DNA of 64,000 nt, from positions 1-64,000 of the forward strand of contig JBAVAQ010000046.1 in NCBI GenBank assembly GCA_049585795.1, in the 5' to 3' direction. The stretch comes from JABDBE01 sp049585795. GTDB lineage: Bacteria > Acidobacteriota > Terriglobia > Terriglobales > Acidobacteriaceae. Below are positions 48,607 to 57,020 of this stretch, piece after piece. The position numbers and the translations under genes are program-made. Each line of letters starts with the position of its first letter. The stretch's first letter is position 1. Below the pieces are notes generated by a model. The model was given only the letters and a program-made list of their open reading frames with translations. It did no database searches and was not told where the DNA came from.

Positions 48607-48670
48607 GTCGCAGGGTGCTGCAAGTACCCAAGAATTGTCTGGCCCCGAGAAATCGGGGCCATCGCGTTTT
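48607..48670 (+). ncRNA. Predicted small RNA, 5' end antisense to tRNA-like anticodon arm
   Basis: From the promoter above, a ~64-nt RNA is predicted. Its first 14 nt, GTCGCAGGGTGCTG (48607-48620), are the exact reverse complement of 48456-48469, which covers the end of the D-stem, the 5' anticodon stem and the whole anticodon loop of the tRNA-like gene 150 bp upstream. A hairpin GGGTGCT/AGTACCC with a 3-nt GCA loop (48613-48629) overlaps the antisense part. A linker and a GAAA-capped GC hairpin end the RNA. All of this is read from the sequence; expression and pairing are inference. Confidence 0.5.
48641..48660 (+). terminator. GC-rich hairpin with GAAA tetraloop, terminator-like
   Basis: GGCCCCGA (48641-48648) and TCGGGGCC (48653-48660) with GAAA loop, extendable by T48640-A48661. 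TTTT follows after a 6-nt gap (48667-48670), so it is a weak-tail intrinsic terminator or a stable 3' cap. Confidence 0.6.
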
Positions 48671-48727
48671 GTGGAGGCCAGGAGGTTCATAGCTATAATC
48701 GGTACGCCCCGCAGTGGGAGGGCAGCG

Positions 48728-49072
48728 ATGATTTGCTTAGTCGCAACGAACGTCACGGCGTCAGTTCCTAAGATGATCGCAACAAGCATCGTCAGCGTTC
48801 TGGCGTTCACGGCATTCCTCGCATGGATGATGTTTAGAACCGTCCGAACGGCGGAGCGCACCGAGCGAGATCCGAAATACCTCCGGCGTCGACTCATTCG
48901 CTGGGCCATGTTATACGTCGTCTGTGCGGTAGTTCTGCTTGTGGAGGTTGTGACGGGTAGCCAGCCAAGGGCGATGCTCCTCGGACTGCCGATTCCGGTG
49001 TTGATTGCTTGGCGGTTCTTCCGAAGGGCACTTGGAGTGAAAATCCCTCCGAGTCTTTCCTCTTCTCCATGA
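48728..49072 (+). CDS. Small membrane protein of unknown function
   Basis: 114 residues from the ATG at 48728, which has GGGAGGG upstream. There are three hydrophobic stretches: MIATSIVSVLAFTAFLAWMM, IRWAMLYVVCAVVLLVEVVT and AMLLGLPIPVLIAWRFF, with a basic loop TERTERDPKYLRRRL between the first two. I do not recognise it. A perfect TATAAT (48694-48699) upstream suggests its own promoter beyond the small RNA. The frame is open to 48635, but that part overlaps the hairpin. Confidence 0.5.
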   Translation: MICLVATNVTASVPKMIATSIVSVLAFTAFLAWMMFRTVRTAERTERDPKYLRRRLIRWAMLYVVCAVVLLVEVVTGSQPRAMLLGLPIPVLIAWRFFRRALGVKIPPSLSSSP

Positions 49073-49110
49073 CCCCGTCCTGGAGTCGCTGAGCAGGTTC
49101 GTCATTCGTC

Positions 49111-49488
49111 TCATCCCACTTTTACTCCCGCACGCGCAGCCTTGCACTCTTCGCACGGACACCAATCCCGCAAGAACTGCCACGAATAAATCCCCAACTC
49201 GTGGTCATCGTTGAAATGAAACTTGATCGCGTATTTGCCCACGCCTTCCGCAGAAACAGCTTTGATCGCGGGCTTGTACATAGGCAAAGCTCCGGGCGCA
49301 AGTTTCGGAGGGTCTCCCGGCTGCTGGTGCGCTTTGGACCGCGCTTCGTCGCACAGGGCGCAGGGACAGGCATCGCGCAGGAAGGGAAAAGAATAATGCG
49401 ACCGGTGGCCGTCCTTCCACTCGATATCGAGACCAGTGCCGGTGCTCAAGTTGACTTTCACTGATTTCGGGTCCGCGTGGGCCGACAT
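49111..49488 (-). CDS. DUF971 (GBBH-like N-terminal domain) protein
   Basis: 125 residues with VNLSTGTGLDIEWKDGHRSHYSF and IYSWQFLRDWCPCEECKAARAG. Two CPCxxC motifs are seen, one in LRDACPCALCDEARSK and one in LRDWCPCEECKAAR, a likely metal- or Fe-S-binding set. DUF971 is the N-terminal domain of gamma-butyrobetaine hydroxylase and occurs alone in many bacteria, sometimes near Fe-S assembly genes. No such genes are adjacent here, so no role is assigned. Confidence 0.85.
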   Translation of the reverse strand: MSAHADPKSVKVNLSTGTGLDIEWKDGHRSHYSFPFLRDACPCALCDEARSKAHQQPGDPPKLAPGALPMYKPAIKAVSAEGVGKYAIKFHFNDDHELGIYSWQFLRDWCPCEECKAARAGVKVG

Positions 49489-49703
49489 GAATTCAGTATC
49501 GCATAGCGTGCCCTCAGCATTTTCATAAGCATGGAGGCCTCGGCAGCCGGCCGCACGCCAGAAGAGTACCGAAAGTAACTGCGAGGGAGTGACCTAAACA
49601 CTCGCGGCGTGATATCAATAGGTAGTGTTAATGCAACGACCTCGAAAGGGTCCCGAAAGCGACAGCCGGAAGCGCGACGTTTGCCTCCGTTCGTAATCCC
49701 ATA

Positions 49704-50630
49704 ATGCTCGATTCCGCTCAGATAGAGGCGGCGATGCCGCCCGAGGTTATTTGCGCCGAAGATGTATCCCATCTCTCGGGCAAGATTCCCGATCGGCACG
49801 GATACGTCACGTCCGTCGACCAAACGCGCCTCTTCTATCGCCACTGGCCCACCAGCACGGCGTGGAACGGCCGGGTGGTGGTTGTTCTGCATGGCATTGG
49901 ATATCACAGTGCGCCATACAAGGTTATTGCCGACGCGCTGAACCCTCACGGGACCGATGTCTATGGGTTTGACTCCCGCGGACACGGACTGTCCCAAGGG
50001 CGTCGCGGGTTCGTGGGCACCTCGGAAGAGGTCGGAGCCGATGTCGAAAGCATGATCGCCTTCGTCAGGCAGCAGCGGCCTTCGGCCAGGATTTTTCTCC
50101 TAGGCGATAGCATGGGGGCTAGCCTGGCCCTGAACTACGCCAAACGAAACAGCCGCGAGCTTGCGGGTTTAATTCTTCTGGCCTTGGCCCTGAATCTGGA
50201 TATGAGCCAGTTCCTCAGCCTGGAGAGTTTGAGCCTGATGCCCTACTTCGCGCTGGCTCACCGCGAGCCGGTCATCAATCTTGTAGGGAAGCGTCTTGAA
50301 GAGAGTTCCCGCGACCCGGAGTTCATTGCGCGCCGCCGCGTCGATCCGCTGGCTTACAAAAACGTCAGCTTTGGATACTTGCTCGACGTGCAGCGCATCG
50401 TTTTTGGCTGGAGATGGAAAATTGCGCCTCGCGTGCATGCTCCCACGCTGCTGATCAAGGGCGGCAAGGATCGAGTTGTGAGCCACCGGGAATGCATCGC
50501 TTTCGATAAGCTGTCGGCGTCGCCAGACAAATCTTTCAAGATATATCCGGAGGTACCTCACACCACGCTGTGGGACCCGGAAACGCCGGAGATGCTGAAT
50601 GCGGTTGGGGAGTGGATACTGGAACGGTGA
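49704..50630 (+). CDS. Alpha/beta hydrolase (monoacylglycerol lipase-like)
   Basis: 308 residues. Oxyanion strand VVVVLHGIGYHSAPY, nucleophile elbow FLLGDSMGASLAL (Ser), acid Asp in LLIKGGKDRVVSH and His in YPEVPHTTLWDPE form a complete catalytic triad. The GFDSRGHGLSQGRRGFV cap segment matches the Hydrolase_4/lysophospholipase group. Probably cleaves lipid or other esters. No signal peptide is evident. It stands alone. Confidence 0.87.
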   Translation: MLDSAQIEAAMPPEVICAEDVSHLSGKIPDRHGYVTSVDQTRLFYRHWPTSTAWNGRVVVVLHGIGYHSAPYKVIADALNPHGTDVYGFDSRGHGLSQGRRGFVGTSEEVGADVESMIAFVRQQRPSARIFLLGDSMGASLALNYAKRNSRELAGLILLALALNLDMSQFLSLESLSLMPYFALAHREPVINLVGKRLEESSRDPEFIARRRVDPLAYKNVSFGYLLDVQRIVFGWRWKIAPRVHAPTLLIKGGKDRVVSHRECIAFDKLSASPDKSFKIYPEVPHTTLWDPETPEMLNAVGEWILER

Positions 50631-50712
50631 GCGGTCCCAGTTGCCGAAACCACTTCAAGTCCGGTAAAATCTAATTTTCGCACAGCAAGTTCTGAACCTC
50701 TCTGGAGTCGTC

Positions 50713-50901
50713 ATGGCACAAGTTTGTGATATCTGCGGCCGCGGGCCGCAATTTGGAAATACCATCAGCCACGCCCACAACGTGTCCCGTCGGCGCTGGA
50801 ACATCAACCTGCGTCCGGTTCGCGCCAAAGTAAAGGGCGGAGCTAAGAGGATGCGCGTCTGCACTTCCTGCCTGCGCAGCGGCAAAGTCGCCAAGGCCTA
50901 A
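50713..50901 (+). CDS. rpmB: 50S ribosomal protein L28
   Basis: 62 residues: MAQVCDICGRGPQFGNTISH, RRRWNINLRPVRAKV and MRVCTSCLRSGKV. The paired CxxC motifs mark the zinc-ribbon (C+) form. It carries CTGGAG upstream of the ATG. It is a structural protein of the large subunit. It stands as a single gene between the hydrolase and the FKBP gene. Confidence 0.95.
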   Translation: MAQVCDICGRGPQFGNTISHAHNVSRRRWNINLRPVRAKVKGGAKRMRVCTSCLRSGKVAKA

Positions 50902-50908
50902 GAGCCCT

Positions 50909-50989
50909 AACCACGAAGAACACGAAGGTTGACCGAGGGAAACGTAATATACAGTTTTTCCTTTGTGAAACTTGGTGTCCTTTGTGGTT
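50909..50989 (+). repeat. Inverted dispersed repeat with AACCAC/GTGGTT ends
   Basis: AACCACGAAGAACACGAAGG (50909-50928) is imperfectly repeated in inverted form at 50971-50989 (CTTGGTGTCCTTTGTGGTT). It sits between rpmB and the convergent FKBP gene. This kind of unit is common in intergenic DNA of related genomes. Confidence 0.5.
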
Positions 50990-50996
50990 GAAGCCT

Positions 50997-51449
50997 CTAC
51001 CGCACGCCCAGCAATTCGACGTCGAAGATCAAAGTTGCATTGGCAGGGATTATTCCGGGGTAACCCCGCTCGCCGTAGCCCAACTGAGGCGGAATCCGGA
51101 GCTGACGCTTGCCCCCAACCTTCATCCCAATGATGCCTTCATTCCATCCCCGAATGACTGGCGCGGTTCCCAAAGGTTCCACCGTGAACGGCTCGCCACG
51201 GTCGAGGGAGCTGTCGAACTTCTTGCCGTTGGTGAGCCATCCGGTGTAGTGGACCTTGACGGTTTGACCTGCAGACGCCGTGGGCCCAGTGCCAACTTTG
51301 ATGTCCCAATATTGCAGGCCATCGGCGGTCTTGGTGCCGTCTCCCGTGACCTTCGTAGGCGAGCTGTTGTCGGCCTTCTTACTGCTCTGCGCGAAAACGG
51401 CCATAACTACGAATACGACGATTGCAAGCAAACACAGACTCTTCAGCAT
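50997..51449 (-). CDS. Exported FKBP-type peptidyl-prolyl isomerase
   Basis: 150 residues from the ATG at 51449, with GGGAGA upstream. A signal peptide (LCLLAIVVFVVMAVFAQ) precedes a compact FKBP domain: VKVHYTGWLTNGKKFDSSLD, FTVEPLGTAPVIRGWNEGII, GMKVGGKRQLRIPPQLGYGE and ANATLIFDVELLGV. The active-site aromatic residues are conserved. It should catalyse proline isomerisation of envelope proteins. Confidence 0.92.
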   Translation of the reverse strand: MLKSLCLLAIVVFVVMAVFAQSSKKADNSSPTKVTGDGTKTADGLQYWDIKVGTGPTASAGQTVKVHYTGWLTNGKKFDSSLDRGEPFTVEPLGTAPVIRGWNEGIIGMKVGGKRQLRIPPQLGYGERGYPGIIPANATLIFDVELLGVR

Positions 51450-51547
51450 CAATTTTTCTCCCTGAGTTGATTTTCGATTAGTGTGGAACCTCGAATTCTA
51501 ACTTGGCGACACAAAATCGCAAATTGCTAGTCTCTGTCCCAGTACGA

Positions 51548-51925
51548 TCATGTCAGCGCGATCACATCAATTTCAACAAGGACATCTTTAGGCAGACGCG
51601 CCACTTCGACCGTCGATCGGGCCGGCGGAGTCGACGTGAAGTAGCGTCCATAAACTTCATTCATGGCGGCGAAGTCGCCCATATTTTTCAGGAACACCGT
51701 CGAGCGCACGACTTTTCCCAACCCGCTTCCCGCAGCCTGCAAAATCGCAGAAAGGTTCTTGAGTGCGCGATCGGTTTGGACCGCGACATCGCCGCCGACC
51801 ACCTGCTGCGTGGCTGGATCTATCGCCACCTGTCCGGAAACAAAGACGAATCCGTTAGCCCGGATCGCCTGCGAATACGGCCCAATCGCTTGTGGCGCGT
51901 CTTTAGTAGAAATCACATCTCGCAT
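51548..51925 (-). CDS. RidA family enamine/imine deaminase
   Basis: 125 residues: DAPQAIGPYSQAIRANGFVF, VSGQVAIDPATQQVV, and PPARSTVEVARLPKDVLVEI with the catalytic Arg of RidA in PARST. It hydrolyses reactive 2-aminoacrylate and related enamines produced by PLP enzymes. The kynureninase-like gene is too distant to imply a link. The length is normal for RidA. Confidence 0.92.
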   Translation of the reverse strand: MRDVISTKDAPQAIGPYSQAIRANGFVFVSGQVAIDPATQQVVGGDVAVQTDRALKNLSAILQAAGSGLGKVVRSTVFLKNMGDFAAMNEVYGRYFTSTPPARSTVEVARLPKDVLVEIDVIALT

Positions 51926-52071
51926 CCGACCTCCATAATTATTGCCGCTGCTGATTAATGCAGATGCGCGCAGACGATGTCAAACGGGCGAAAGAACTTC
52001 AGGAAAAACCAGCGGTGAATTCATCGTTTCCGGTTCTCAGTCCGGCCTCACCGACGACCAACGACCAAGGA

Positions 52072-54273
52072 CTAGACCTTCTGCAGTCTCTGCACGTCAT
52101 GCACGCCGGCAATCTTACGTACGCCGTTAACGATGTTTTCCAGATGTTTCAGGTCGGCAATGTCGAGAATGACGTCGATGTTGGCTTGCCCATTGGAGCT
52201 GCGCACTTGCATATCCCGGATATTGGTTTTGGCGTCGCTGATGACTGCGGTAATCTGTTTCAACATACCGAAACGATCGTCGCAGAAGACTGTAAGCTTC
52301 ACCGGATACGAACTGGGCGTTCCTTCGTCGCGGGCCCATTCTACATCGATGCGGCGCTCCGGCTCATAGAGCAGGTTTACTACGTTGGGGCAATTCACTG
52401 CGTGGACGGCGACGCCTTTACCGCGGGTCACATAACCCACGACCTCCTCGCCCCGAATGGGGTTGCAACATCGCGCGCGGTACACCAGCAGGTCGCCATG
52501 GCCTTTCACGCGAATGGCATTATTCCCGCTGTCTCCGCCGAAGACCCGCCGCACCACGCTGGCAATGCCGCCGGATTCGCTGTCAGCGACCGGTGCGGCG
52601 GAAGTTGGGGCAAGACGAGCCAGCACTTGCCGCGCCGAATACTTGCCGTATCCGATCCCGGCCATTAAGTCATCAGTCTGGCCCAGGCCGTAATCGGATG
52701 CAATCTTGCGCAGTTCTTCGTCCTTGATTTCTTTCAACGCCACGCGATACTTCCGCGCTTCTTTTTCGATCAGCTTGCGTCCGATTTCGATCGCTCGTTC
52801 ACGCTGATGAATGTTGAGCCAGTGTTTGATCTTGTTGCGGGCGCGCGAAGACTTAACGACGGCCAGCCAGTCGCGGCTGGGCGTGCGCCCTGGCTGGGTG
52901 ACGATCTCTACAATGTCGCCGCTGTGCAACTTGTGACGCAGCGGCACCATGCGCCCGTTTACCTTGGCGCCTACGCAACTGTGGCCTACCTCAGTGTGAA
53001 TGGAATATGCAAAATCGATCGGTGTAGATTCTCGCGGCAGCACAACGACCTTGCCTTTGGGCGTGAAAGTGTAAACCTCTTCGGGATACAGATCGATCTT
53101 GAGTGTCGAAAGGAATTCGGTGGGATCGGAGACATCCCGTTGCCACTCGACCACTTGCCGCAGCCACGCCAGCCTTTGCTCGTCTTGGGCAGAGACGGGA
53201 CCATCCTTGTACTTCCAGTGGGCGGCGATGCCCTCCTCGGCCATGTGGTGCATTTCCTCAGTACGGATCTGTACTTCGAAGGGCGTGCCATCTTCCGTAA
53301 TCACCGAGGTGTGCAGCGACTGATAAAAATTCGGCCGTGGCATGGCGATGAAGTCTTTGATTCGTCCCGGGACGGGCCGCCACAGGTTGTGCACGATTCC
53401 CAGCACTCCGTAACAATCCTGCAGGGACTTGGTGATCACTCGCATGGCATAGAGGTCGTAGACCTGGTCCACACTGATTTTCTGCCGGACGAGTTTTTTG
53501 TGGATGCTGAACAGGCGCTTGATGCGGCTCTCCACTTCGGCCGTGATCCCCGCTTCTTTCAGTTTATCGCGGAGAGTTTGCTCGACTCGCGCCAGGAATT
53601 GCTCGCCCTGTTTTCGCCGGGATTCCACCGCATCATGCACTTGCTGATGGGTGAGCGGATCGAGATAACGGAATCCCAGATCTTCGAGTTCCCCGCGAAT
53701 CTTGCCCATACCGAGGCGATGGGCGATGGGGCCGTAAATCTCAAGCGTCTCTTTGGCAATCTTCTGTTGGCGTTCCGGCGTCAGATGCTCAAGGGTGCGC
53801 ATGTTGTGCAGGCGGTCGGCGAGCTTAATCAGGACGACGCGTATATCGTCGACCATGGCCAGCATCATCTTGCGCAGGTTCTCGGCTTGTTGCTCCTCGC
53901 GTGTGGCGAAGTCGATCTGGCTGATCTTGGTGACGCCCTCGACGATGTGAGCCACCTGCTCGCCAAACTCTTTGCGAATGTCAACAATCGTGACCGAAGT
54001 GTCCTCGACGGAGTCGTGCAGTAATCCGGCAGCGATGGCGACCGCATCCATTTTCATTTCGGCTAAAACCTGGGCCACGCTAAGGGGATGGACCAGGTAG
54101 GGTTCGCCGGAAGCCCGCGACTGGCCAGCATGATTTTTCTGGGAGAACTCGTAGGCTCTGCGCACGAGTTCCAGATCGTCGCCAGGCCGGTTGGCACGCA
54201 TAGTGCGCAGCAACTCCCGGAACTTGGTCACCGTGAGTGCGGTGGTCGCGATCTGTTCGCGCAAGGTCGCCAT
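52072..54273 (-). CDS. rel: Bifunctional (p)ppGpp synthetase/hydrolase
   Basis: 733 residues. HD hydrolase domain with LLHDSVEDTSV and KLADRLHNMRTL (intact metal site). Synthetase domain with VYDLYAMRVI, RIKDFIAMPRPNFYQSLHT and EVQIRTEEMHHMAEEG; the RxKD form fits a bifunctional enzyme. TGS domain (VYTFTPKGKVVVLPRESTPI), a helical/CC region (VYRARCCNPIRGEEVVGYVT) and a C-terminal ACT domain (KLTVFCDDRFGMLKQITAVI). It controls the stringent response by ppGpp turnover. No second Rel is in the window. Confidence 0.95.
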   Translation of the reverse strand: MATLREQIATTALTVTKFRELLRTMRANRPGDDLELVRRAYEFSQKNHAGQSRASGEPYLVHPLSVAQVLAEMKMDAVAIAAGLLHDSVEDTSVTIVDIRKEFGEQVAHIVEGVTKISQIDFATREEQQAENLRKMMLAMVDDIRVVLIKLADRLHNMRTLEHLTPERQQKIAKETLEIYGPIAHRLGMGKIRGELEDLGFRYLDPLTHQQVHDAVESRRKQGEQFLARVEQTLRDKLKEAGITAEVESRIKRLFSIHKKLVRQKISVDQVYDLYAMRVITKSLQDCYGVLGIVHNLWRPVPGRIKDFIAMPRPNFYQSLHTSVITEDGTPFEVQIRTEEMHHMAEEGIAAHWKYKDGPVSAQDEQRLAWLRQVVEWQRDVSDPTEFLSTLKIDLYPEEVYTFTPKGKVVVLPRESTPIDFAYSIHTEVGHSCVGAKVNGRMVPLRHKLHSGDIVEIVTQPGRTPSRDWLAVVKSSRARNKIKHWLNIHQRERAIEIGRKLIEKEARKYRVALKEIKDEELRKIASDYGLGQTDDLMAGIGYGKYSARQVLARLAPTSAAPVADSESGGIASVVRRVFGGDSGNNAIRVKGHGDLLVYRARCCNPIRGEEVVGYVTRGKGVAVHAVNCPNVVNLLYEPERRIDVEWARDEGTPSSYPVKLTVFCDDRFGMLKQITAVISDAKTNIRDMQVRSSNGQANIDVILDIADLKHLENIVNGVRKIAGVHDVQRLQKV

Positions 54274-54293
54274 AACGGATTATAGCCGCGAAC

Positions 54294-54315
54294 GAGACGT
54301 TGCAAGCAACGTCTC
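54294..54315 (+). repeat. Palindromic repeat family C, copy 2
   Basis: Perfect 10-bp arms GAGACGTTGC (54294-54303) and GCAACGTCTC (54306-54315) with AA centre, followed by TAC. The fourth pair from the centre is T-A here and A-T in copy 1 (40831-40850). Confidence 0.75.
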
Positions 54316-54392
54316 TACAACCGTAGGGACGTGGCTCTCCGCGTCGGTTCTGGTCTTCGGCGACCTGATAGAGTGAATCCGTTGTTGATTTT

Positions 54393-55289
54393 ATGCCTGC
54401 CAGGATTCTAGTCAGTGGGTCTTCCGGCCTGATCGGTGCCGCGCTGATCCCGGCCCTAAAATCGAGTGGATACGAAATCGCCTGCCTGCTTCGTGGCACC
54501 GCATCGGGCAAAGAACAAATTCAATGGGATCCCACGCGGCCGCTCACACCTGAGACAGTCTCCGGTTTCGACGCGGTTGTCCATCTTGCAGGAGAATCGA
54601 TTGTTGGTCGTTGGACGGAAGCCAAGAAACGGCGCATTCGCGATAGCCGGGTGCAGGGAACGCGCAATTTAGCCGAGGCTTTGGCCCGGGCTCCGCAGCG
54701 GCCGCGGGTATTGATTTCGGCCTCGGCTATCGGATATTACGGCGACCGCGGCGACGAAGCCTTGCGCGAAGTCAGCTCGTCCGGAGACGGTTTTCTCGCC
54801 GAAGTATGTCGCGAGTGGGAGGGCGCCACTGAACCCGCTGCGAAGGCCGGAGTCCGAACCGTGCAGATGCGGATCGGTGTAGTGCTGAGCCCGTCCGGCG
54901 GAGCGCTGCAAAAGATGTTGCCGCCTTTTCGGCTGGGAGTTGGCGGCAACCTGGGAAACGGGCGCCAATGGTGGAGCTGGATTGACATCGACGATTTGGT
55001 CGGCGCGATTCAGCACGTCATCAAGACCGACGGGCTGCGAGGGCCGGTGAATGTAGTCACGCCGAATCCGGTGACGAATGCGGACTTCAGCAAAATGCTG
55101 GGTTCCGTGTTGTCACGGCCTGCGATTTTTCCCATGCCCGCTTTCGCGGCACGCCTCGTATTTGGCCAGATGGGTGACGAACTCCTTTTGGCCAGCCAAC
55201 GGGTGGAACCCGCGAAGCTCTTGGCTAGCGGCTATGTCTTCCGGAAGCCGGATTTGAGAACGGCGTTGGAGGGCATTTTGAAAAAATAA
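54393..55289 (+). CDS. TIGR01777-family SDR epimerase
   Basis: 298 residues. The Rossmann motif is ILVSGSSGLIGAALIPAL, with VVHLAGESIVGRWTEAKKRR, RVLISASAIGYYGDRGDEAL and the C-terminal DUF1731 region (PMPAFAARLVFGQMGDELLL). It is a NAD(P)-dependent sugar-nucleotide-epimerase-like protein of unknown substrate, related to SulA/YfcH. It is divergent from rel, with a palindromic repeat between them. Confidence 0.9.
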   Translation: MPARILVSGSSGLIGAALIPALKSSGYEIACLLRGTASGKEQIQWDPTRPLTPETVSGFDAVVHLAGESIVGRWTEAKKRRIRDSRVQGTRNLAEALARAPQRPRVLISASAIGYYGDRGDEALREVSSSGDGFLAEVCREWEGATEPAAKAGVRTVQMRIGVVLSPSGGALQKMLPPFRLGVGGNLGNGRQWWSWIDIDDLVGAIQHVIKTDGLRGPVNVVTPNPVTNADFSKMLGSVLSRPAIFPMPAFAARLVFGQMGDELLLASQRVEPAKLLASGYVFRKPDLRTALEGILKK

Positions 55290-55292
55290 AAT

Positions 55293-55379
55293 CGGCCACG
55301 GATTTGCGCGGATCATCACGAATGTTTCTTGTTATTTCAGTTCAAGAAATCCGTGCCCATCAGTGGGGATCCGTGGCCG
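55293..55379 (+). repeat. Inverted repeat (CGGCCACGGAT / ATCCGTGGCCG) reaching into gltX
   Basis: 11-bp perfect arms at 55293-55303 and 55369-55379, with internal partial copies (GATTTGCGCGGATCATCACG). It is a common 'GGCCACGGAT' type repeat. The right arm lies inside the gltX reading frame and the stop codon of gltX is within the element. Confidence 0.7.
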
Positions 55380-56946
55380 AATTGCCCGTCTGGGCCTCGC
55401 CGAACTCTTCCACCCGCTCGCGCACAGTGAGTACGTGCTTGGGCAGGTGCAGATGGCTGCCTGCTTCGAGGATGGGGATCAACCGGTCGAAATCCGGACC
55501 CGAGTGCGATCCGGTGATCACGATACGAATGGGATGAAACAATTCCTTGCCTTTGACTCCGGTTTCGGCTTTCACTTCGTTGACAATTTTCTTGAACTGC
55601 TCTGCGGTCAGATTACCCGCTTTCGCCGATTCGTCTGCCAGAACCTTAACGGTGAATCTGGCGAAGACGGCGCTGGTGTTTGGCCAGGCGAGGACTTCGG
55701 CGTTGTCCGGCGCCGCCAATGCAGCCTTCGCGTCGTAGCTGAAAATCGGCGCCGAGCGTTCCGGCAACTGCTCCAGACGATCCACATAGGGCACCAGCAG
55801 CCGCACGATCTGCCCCAGCCAATCTCGCAAATCGTTGTTTACCTGGACGATCGGAAGTCGATGGGCACTCAGCCACTCGGCGTCGCTGGATTCGATTAAT
55901 CCAGCCTTGGCGAAAAACCACACCCCCACGGCAACGAGATCGTCTGGCGGCCACGCCTTGATGTATTGCCGGTTCAGCCAGTAGAGCTTCTCCATATCGA
56001 AAACGGCAGCCGACGGGGTGATCCGTTCGAGGGAAAATTCTTTTACCAATTCCTTAAGATTAAAAATCTCTCTCGTGCCTCCGGTCGGCGCCCAGCCCAG
56101 CAACGCCAAATAATTCACCAGCGCTTCCGGCAAGACGCCCATGTCGCGAAAGTTCGCGATCGAAGTCGCGCCGTGACGCTTCGAAAGCCGTTCGCGGTCG
56201 GCACCAAGGATGGTCGACAAGTGCGCAAACTCGGGTACCGGCCAACCCAGCGCTTCGTAGAGCGCGACTTGCTTGGGCGTGTTCGAGAGATGATCGTCGC
56301 CGCGAATCACGTGGGTGATCTTCATCAGCGCGTCGTCGATCACCACCACGTAGTTGTAGACCGGCATGCCGTTGGAACGGAGAATGATCGGATCGCTGAC
56401 GACTTCGTTGGAAAACTCAACGTCTCCGTGAACAATGTCATGAAAACGAATGGGATGCTCGGGAATCCGGAGCCTGATGGCACAAGCTTCCCCGGCGGAG
56501 CGGCGGTGCTTGGCCTCCTCGGGATCCATCATGCGGCACTTGCCCGAATAGATTGGCTGACGCCCTTCAGCCAGGGCTTGGTCGCGTTCTTTCTGCAAAT
56601 CCTCCTCGGTGCAGAAACACAAATACGCCTTGTGTTCGTTGAGCAGGCGCTCAGCCTGTTCGCGATAGAGATGGAGACGATCCGATTGGCGATAGGGAAC
56701 GTATGGGCCGCCGACGTCGGGACCTTCATCCCAATCGAGGCCGAGCCACTTGAGATCGGCGATGAGTTGGTCCTCGAAGCGCCCCTCGCTGCGTTCGACA
56801 TCGGTGTCCTCGATGCGCAGCACCATTGTGCCGTGCTTCTGCCGGGCAAAGAGCCAGTTGAACAACGCGGTGCGCGCATTCCCCACGTGCAGATGACCGG
56901 TCGGGGAAGGTGCGAAGCGCACGCGAACGGGAGAATTTGGGTTCAC
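55360..56946 (-). CDS. gltX: Glutamyl-tRNA synthetase
   Basis: 528 residues. HIGH-type motif in RVRFAPSPTGHLHVGNARTA, KMSKS-type motif in RERLSKRHGATSIANF, and typical class Ib anticodon-binding domain. GTG at 56946 is used; an in-frame TTG lies just before it. No zinc-Cys pattern typical of E. coli GltX: one CFCTEED segment and CRMMDPEEAKHR hint at partial zinc ligands. It charges tRNA-Glu (possibly also tRNA-Gln if a GatCAB system exists). The last residues SATDPH and the stop come from the inverted repeat downstream. Confidence 0.95.
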   Translation of the reverse strand: MNPNSPVRVRFAPSPTGHLHVGNARTALFNWLFARQKHGTMVLRIEDTDVERSEGRFEDQLIADLKWLGLDWDEGPDVGGPYVPYRQSDRLHLYREQAERLLNEHKAYLCFCTEEDLQKERDQALAEGRQPIYSGKCRMMDPEEAKHRRSAGEACAIRLRIPEHPIRFHDIVHGDVEFSNEVVSDPIILRSNGMPVYNYVVVIDDALMKITHVIRGDDHLSNTPKQVALYEALGWPVPEFAHLSTILGADRERLSKRHGATSIANFRDMGVLPEALVNYLALLGWAPTGGTREIFNLKELVKEFSLERITPSAAVFDMEKLYWLNRQYIKAWPPDDLVAVGVWFFAKAGLIESSDAEWLSAHRLPIVQVNNDLRDWLGQIVRLLVPYVDRLEQLPERSAPIFSYDAKAALAAPDNAEVLAWPNTSAVFARFTVKVLADESAKAGNLTAEQFKKIVNEVKAETGVKGKELFHPIRIVITGSHSGPDFDRLIPILEAGSHLHLPKHVLTVRERVEEFGEAQTGNSATDPH

Positions 56947-57020
56947 CAAACGATGTTAACAGGAGAGCAAGAAGTGCATCACCATGACAACGACTGGGAA
57001 TGGCAACGTCCGGGAGATTT

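Noticed and set aside
48433..48670. Retron or reverse-transcriptase-linked ncRNA
   Set aside because: No reverse transcriptase gene is nearby and the RNA features are tRNA-like plus a short promoter-driven RNA.
52807..54024. A 405-codon open frame antisense to rel
   Set aside because: It is a GC-rich shadow; Rel has all domains in order on the minus strand.
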